Shown here: positions 62,169-64,000 of the stretch, one piece after another
How the letters are laid out: every line of letters begins with the position of its first letter
Position numbering within the stretch: position 1 is the stretch's first letter
DNA from: Prinia subflava
Taxonomy: Eukaryota > Chordata > Aves > Passeriformes > Cisticolidae
Reading direction: 5' to 3'
Assembly (NCBI RefSeq): GCF_021018805.1
Contig: NC_086249.1
Coordinates: forward strand, 80,068,472-80,132,471
DNA: 64,000 nucleotides
Translations under genes and position numbers: made by a program
Notes under the pieces: generated by a model
Told to the model about the DNA's origin: nothing
What the model saw: only the letters and a program-made list of their open reading frames with translations
Database searches by the model: none

Positions 62169-62204
62169 TGTCAGTATCTAAAAACAAGAATAGATCATTG
62201 CTGC
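62169..62204 (+). other. CX9CC motif of TM
   Basis: Cys-x9-Cys-Cys follows the LLLKEHGV segment. Gammaretroviral and avian alpharetroviral TM usually have CX6CC, whose last Cys forms the SU-TM disulfide. The spacing here is three residues longer. Confidence 0.7.
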
Positions 62205-62519
62205 ATCCATATTCCAAACATGACTATTGAAGTAGAAAAAGATATCTCTCAATTAGAAATCGTTGAATCCAAAACAAAAGATATTGAAAAGGAAGCACAA
62301 CATAATTAGATTAGAGAAATTTTTGAATCTTTAGGGCTTCAGGTTTCTAGATGGGTTTCGTCTGTAATACAGTACATTCTGTTGATTTTAATTCTGTTAC
62401 TAACTGTTTGGCTAGCATATAAGTGTGTTCTAGGAGTCATTGAAAAGGAGACAAAACGCACCAGAAGAGTAATGAAAGCCTTGACAAGAACCAACGAGAT
62501 GCAACTGTCTCACTTGACT

Positions 62520-62540
62520 CCTCCGAAGTATGAAGATGTT
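62520..62540 (+). other. PPKY / YEDV motifs in the Env tail
   Basis: P-P-K-Y (62520-62531) is a PPxY motif, the type that binds NEDD4-family ubiquitin ligases. Y-E-D-V (62529-62540) fits YxxPhi endocytosis signals and shares the Tyr. Both lie in the cytoplasmic tail after the membrane anchor. Confidence 0.6.
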
Positions 62541-62620
62541 ATCAGGCAAGAGAATCCAGCATTTGAAGACCCGATAACAACTGAGAATTGAGCATCCTTG
62601 CAGAAGACTGAAGAATGCTC

Positions 62621-62634
62621 AAAAGGGGGGAAGT
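62621..62634 (+). other. Polypurine tract
   Basis: AAAAGGGGGGAAG plus one T lies directly before the 3' LTR TG. It primes plus-strand DNA synthesis. Confidence 0.9.
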
Positions 62635-63040
62635 TGTTGCCATTTGATTGAAATAAACTGTATCTAACTAGTAGAGAACCTTATAGTTGACTTTAGTCGT
62701 AGTAGTCATGCTAAGGCTTGATAGGCCGCATATAACCTGCAAATGAACTATCATAGTAAAATTTGTAGTGTAAGCAATGTATCTAAGGAATAATCACTTA
62801 TCTAAGGAATGTACCTGTTGGCAAGAACCTAAATGTCAAGAAGATAACAGTACCAGGCGATAGAATTAAGTAAGATGTTGTAGTGATTAAGAAATCATGT
62901 AAAGAAACATATAAAAACCCTGTAAATTTTCTGTAAGATGGGGCTCTGACTTTGGACGCTAGTCCCAGGCTCCCAGGGCCCTCAATAAAGCACCGCATAA
63001 ACGACTTCGGTTGTTTGTGTTTTCCTCGGATCGGGCAACA
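62635..63040 (+). repeat. 3' LTR
   Basis: 406 bp, with the same TG...CA ends, TATA box, direct repeat and AATAAA (62984-62989) as the 5' copy. I found no difference between the copies on a base-by-base reading. Confidence 0.95.
62984..62989 (+). terminator. Proviral polyadenylation signal
   Basis: AATAAA of the 3' LTR, followed by a GT-rich stretch. It should end viral transcripts. Confidence 0.85.
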
Positions 63041-63044
63041 GTAC
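63041..63044. repeat. Right target-site duplication GTAC
   Basis: It matches the four bases before the 5' LTR, which shows that both ends of the provirus are original and not produced by recombination between two elements. Confidence 0.85.
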
Positions 63045-64000
63045 CAAGGCACAAAAGAACAGGTGGCATCCTATGCCTGCAGTCTGCTTTGTGTACTGAG
63101 AACTTACTTTTCATTGCTTCCAGGGGGTTTTTGTTTGTTTGTTTGTCTGGGGTTGCTTTTTTGTTTGGGGTTTTTTGTTACTTGGATTTGGGTTTGGATG
63201 GTTCGTGGTTTTTATTGTTGGTATTGCTTTTTGGGAAACAGTGAAAACTTTTATTTCTATTTTCTTCCTCTGTAGATTAAAATTAGGGGGATCAATGTGT
63301 TTAGGAAAAAAAAAGCCAGAAGATAACTGCATTGTCATTCTTTGACTGAGGAGTTTCCATTCATTTGAATATATGTCTTGAAGAGTACTGTAGTACAATT
63401 ACAGTGGGGTTTCAGTCTCAAGAGGCCCTTACAAGTACGTTTTCAAATGAAAATTGATCAAGGCTAACAACAGGAACAAAAACTCCAACTATGAAAAGTT
63501 TTTAGAGTCTTTTAGAATGCTGTGGTTTTATGTATATTGTCTCTGTTGTCAATTCACTGAGTGCACAAAGCTTTGCTGTCTTCTGGGGTGAAATCTGCTT
63601 TAGCATAGAACCTTAGAAAAAGGACCCTGACTGGATTCAATTCTTTTTAATGTGATTTCAGTTAATAATGGTGTGATTACACTTTTTTCTTTTGATTCAA
63701 ACAGACAAAAAATTCTTGCTAGTAGTTAAGCAATTTTATATTAACTACTTCACTTGTAGGAAAAAGACAAACAGTTTTATTAGCTAATTATTTCACTTTG
63801 AAAAAAGGCAGAGTGAGGGAGATGATATTCCTAAAGTCTTTGTCCTGTTGTATGTACTTTAGGATGAAATATTTTCCTGTTTCTGTTGTTGCCCATCATT
63901 TGATGTTTGGCCCAGAGGCATGCCAAGCTGAGTGTCCCTCTATGATCCCTGGGGAGAGATGACTGCTGTACCATACTCTGTTGAAACTGAGTACATACCC
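63045..64000. other. Right flank, no gene
   Basis: The flank has a G/T-rich low-complexity stretch at about 63122-63230, (GTTT)n and TTTTG-type runs, whose complement gives a spurious Lys/Pro/Asn-rich frame. The rest is AT-rich and featureless to the window end. Confidence 0.65.
63122..63230. repeat. G/T-rich low-complexity tract
   Basis: GTTT repeats and runs of T with G clusters, strongly strand-asymmetric. Confidence 0.75.

Larger units (their letters stand above)
60255..62591 (+). pseudogene. env: Envelope glycoprotein gene, six in-frame stops
   Basis: One frame of 778 codons runs from ATG (60255; overlaps pol) to TGA (62589-62591) with no frameshift, but with TAG at 60840, 61299, 61563, 61641, 61860 and 62307. 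A hydrophobic signal sequence (about residues 15-29) follows the start. SU reaches the RKKR furin-type site (61887-61898). Its N-terminal half carries two Ig-like signatures. TM contains the LQNRMALDMLLLKEHGVC stretch, matching the immunosuppressive-domain region of gamma-type TM, then a CX9CC motif, a membrane anchor (about 62355-62420) and a long tail with PPKY. Several N-x-S/T sites are seen. Only the first 195 residues can be made without readthrough. Confidence 0.9.
54346..63040 (+). mobile_element. Near-complete class I endogenous retrovirus (provirus)
   Basis: An 8.7-kb provirus in the order LTR - primer site - gag - pol - env - polypurine tract - LTR, flanked by a 4-bp duplication. 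Class I (gammaretrovirus-like) affinity rests on gag and pol in one frame separated by a single stop, one CCHC knuckle in nucleocapsid, a matrix/capsid layout with an ESPSAFLERLKE-type major homology region, and the 4-bp duplication. gag is intact. pol and env have nine in-frame stops, and RNase H has an internal deletion. With those stops and a truncated RNase H it cannot produce a complete virus by itself. LTR identity indicates a recent insertion, possibly still polymorphic in the host population. Confidence 0.95.

Noticed and set aside
1..64000. CRISPR arrays, bacterial operons, ribosomal or tRNA genes
   Set aside because: No regularly spaced repeats, no ribosomal or tRNA-like structures recognised. 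The sequence is vertebrate nuclear DNA.

Overview
This is about 64 kb of vertebrate nuclear DNA, almost certainly from a bird and probably a songbird. It is AT-rich and holds no host exon that I can defend. Its interspersed repeats are bird types: CR1 LINE 3' ends and a solo avian ERVL-type LTR. The landmark is one nearly complete endogenous retrovirus (ERV) at 54346-63040 on the + strand.

Layout. Positions 1-54345 are gene-free background, intergenic or deep intronic. They carry simple repeats, CR1 fragments (about 4.85, 26.7-27.5, 49.95 and 53.6 kb, read as antisense), a solo ERVL-type LTR with a perfect 5-bp target duplication (20331-20917), other probable LTR-derived or dispersed repeats (about 12.4-12.7, 15.3-15.8, 35.1-35.7 and 39.5 kb), and low-complexity tracts. 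The provirus follows, and 63045-64000 is right flank.

Provirus. Two 406-bp LTRs, identical by my reading, are bounded by TG...CA and a 4-bp GTAC target duplication. Inside, in order: a primer-binding site, a GC-rich leader with a strong splice donor, an intact gag (matrix, a long Pro/Ser/Ala linker with PSAP and LYPAL motifs, capsid with major homology region, one CCHC knuckle), a TGA stop in TGA-CTA context with pol in the same frame, pol (protease, reverse transcriptase, deleted RNase H, integrase), env overlapping the end of pol, and a polypurine tract. Same-frame gag/pol with a leaky stop, one zinc knuckle and a 4-bp duplication all fit a class I (gammaretrovirus-like) element.

Two things stand out. 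First, pol and env are broken by nine in-frame stops (eight TAG, one TGA, no TAA), although the identical LTRs say the insertion is young. The stops rise from gag (0) to pol (3) to env (6). This is what cytidine deamination of minus-strand DNA during reverse transcription (G-to-A editing of TGG codons in a GG context) would produce, rather than slow decay. Second, the N-terminal half of Env SU shows two tandem immunoglobulin-like signatures (Cys, Trp 16 residues on, G/E-x-Tyr-x-Cys). I do not recognise this as a standard feature of gamma- or alpharetroviral SU. Env also has a CX9CC motif in TM and a PPxY motif in its cytoplasmic tail.

All comparisons are from reading by eye. No alignment or database search was run.
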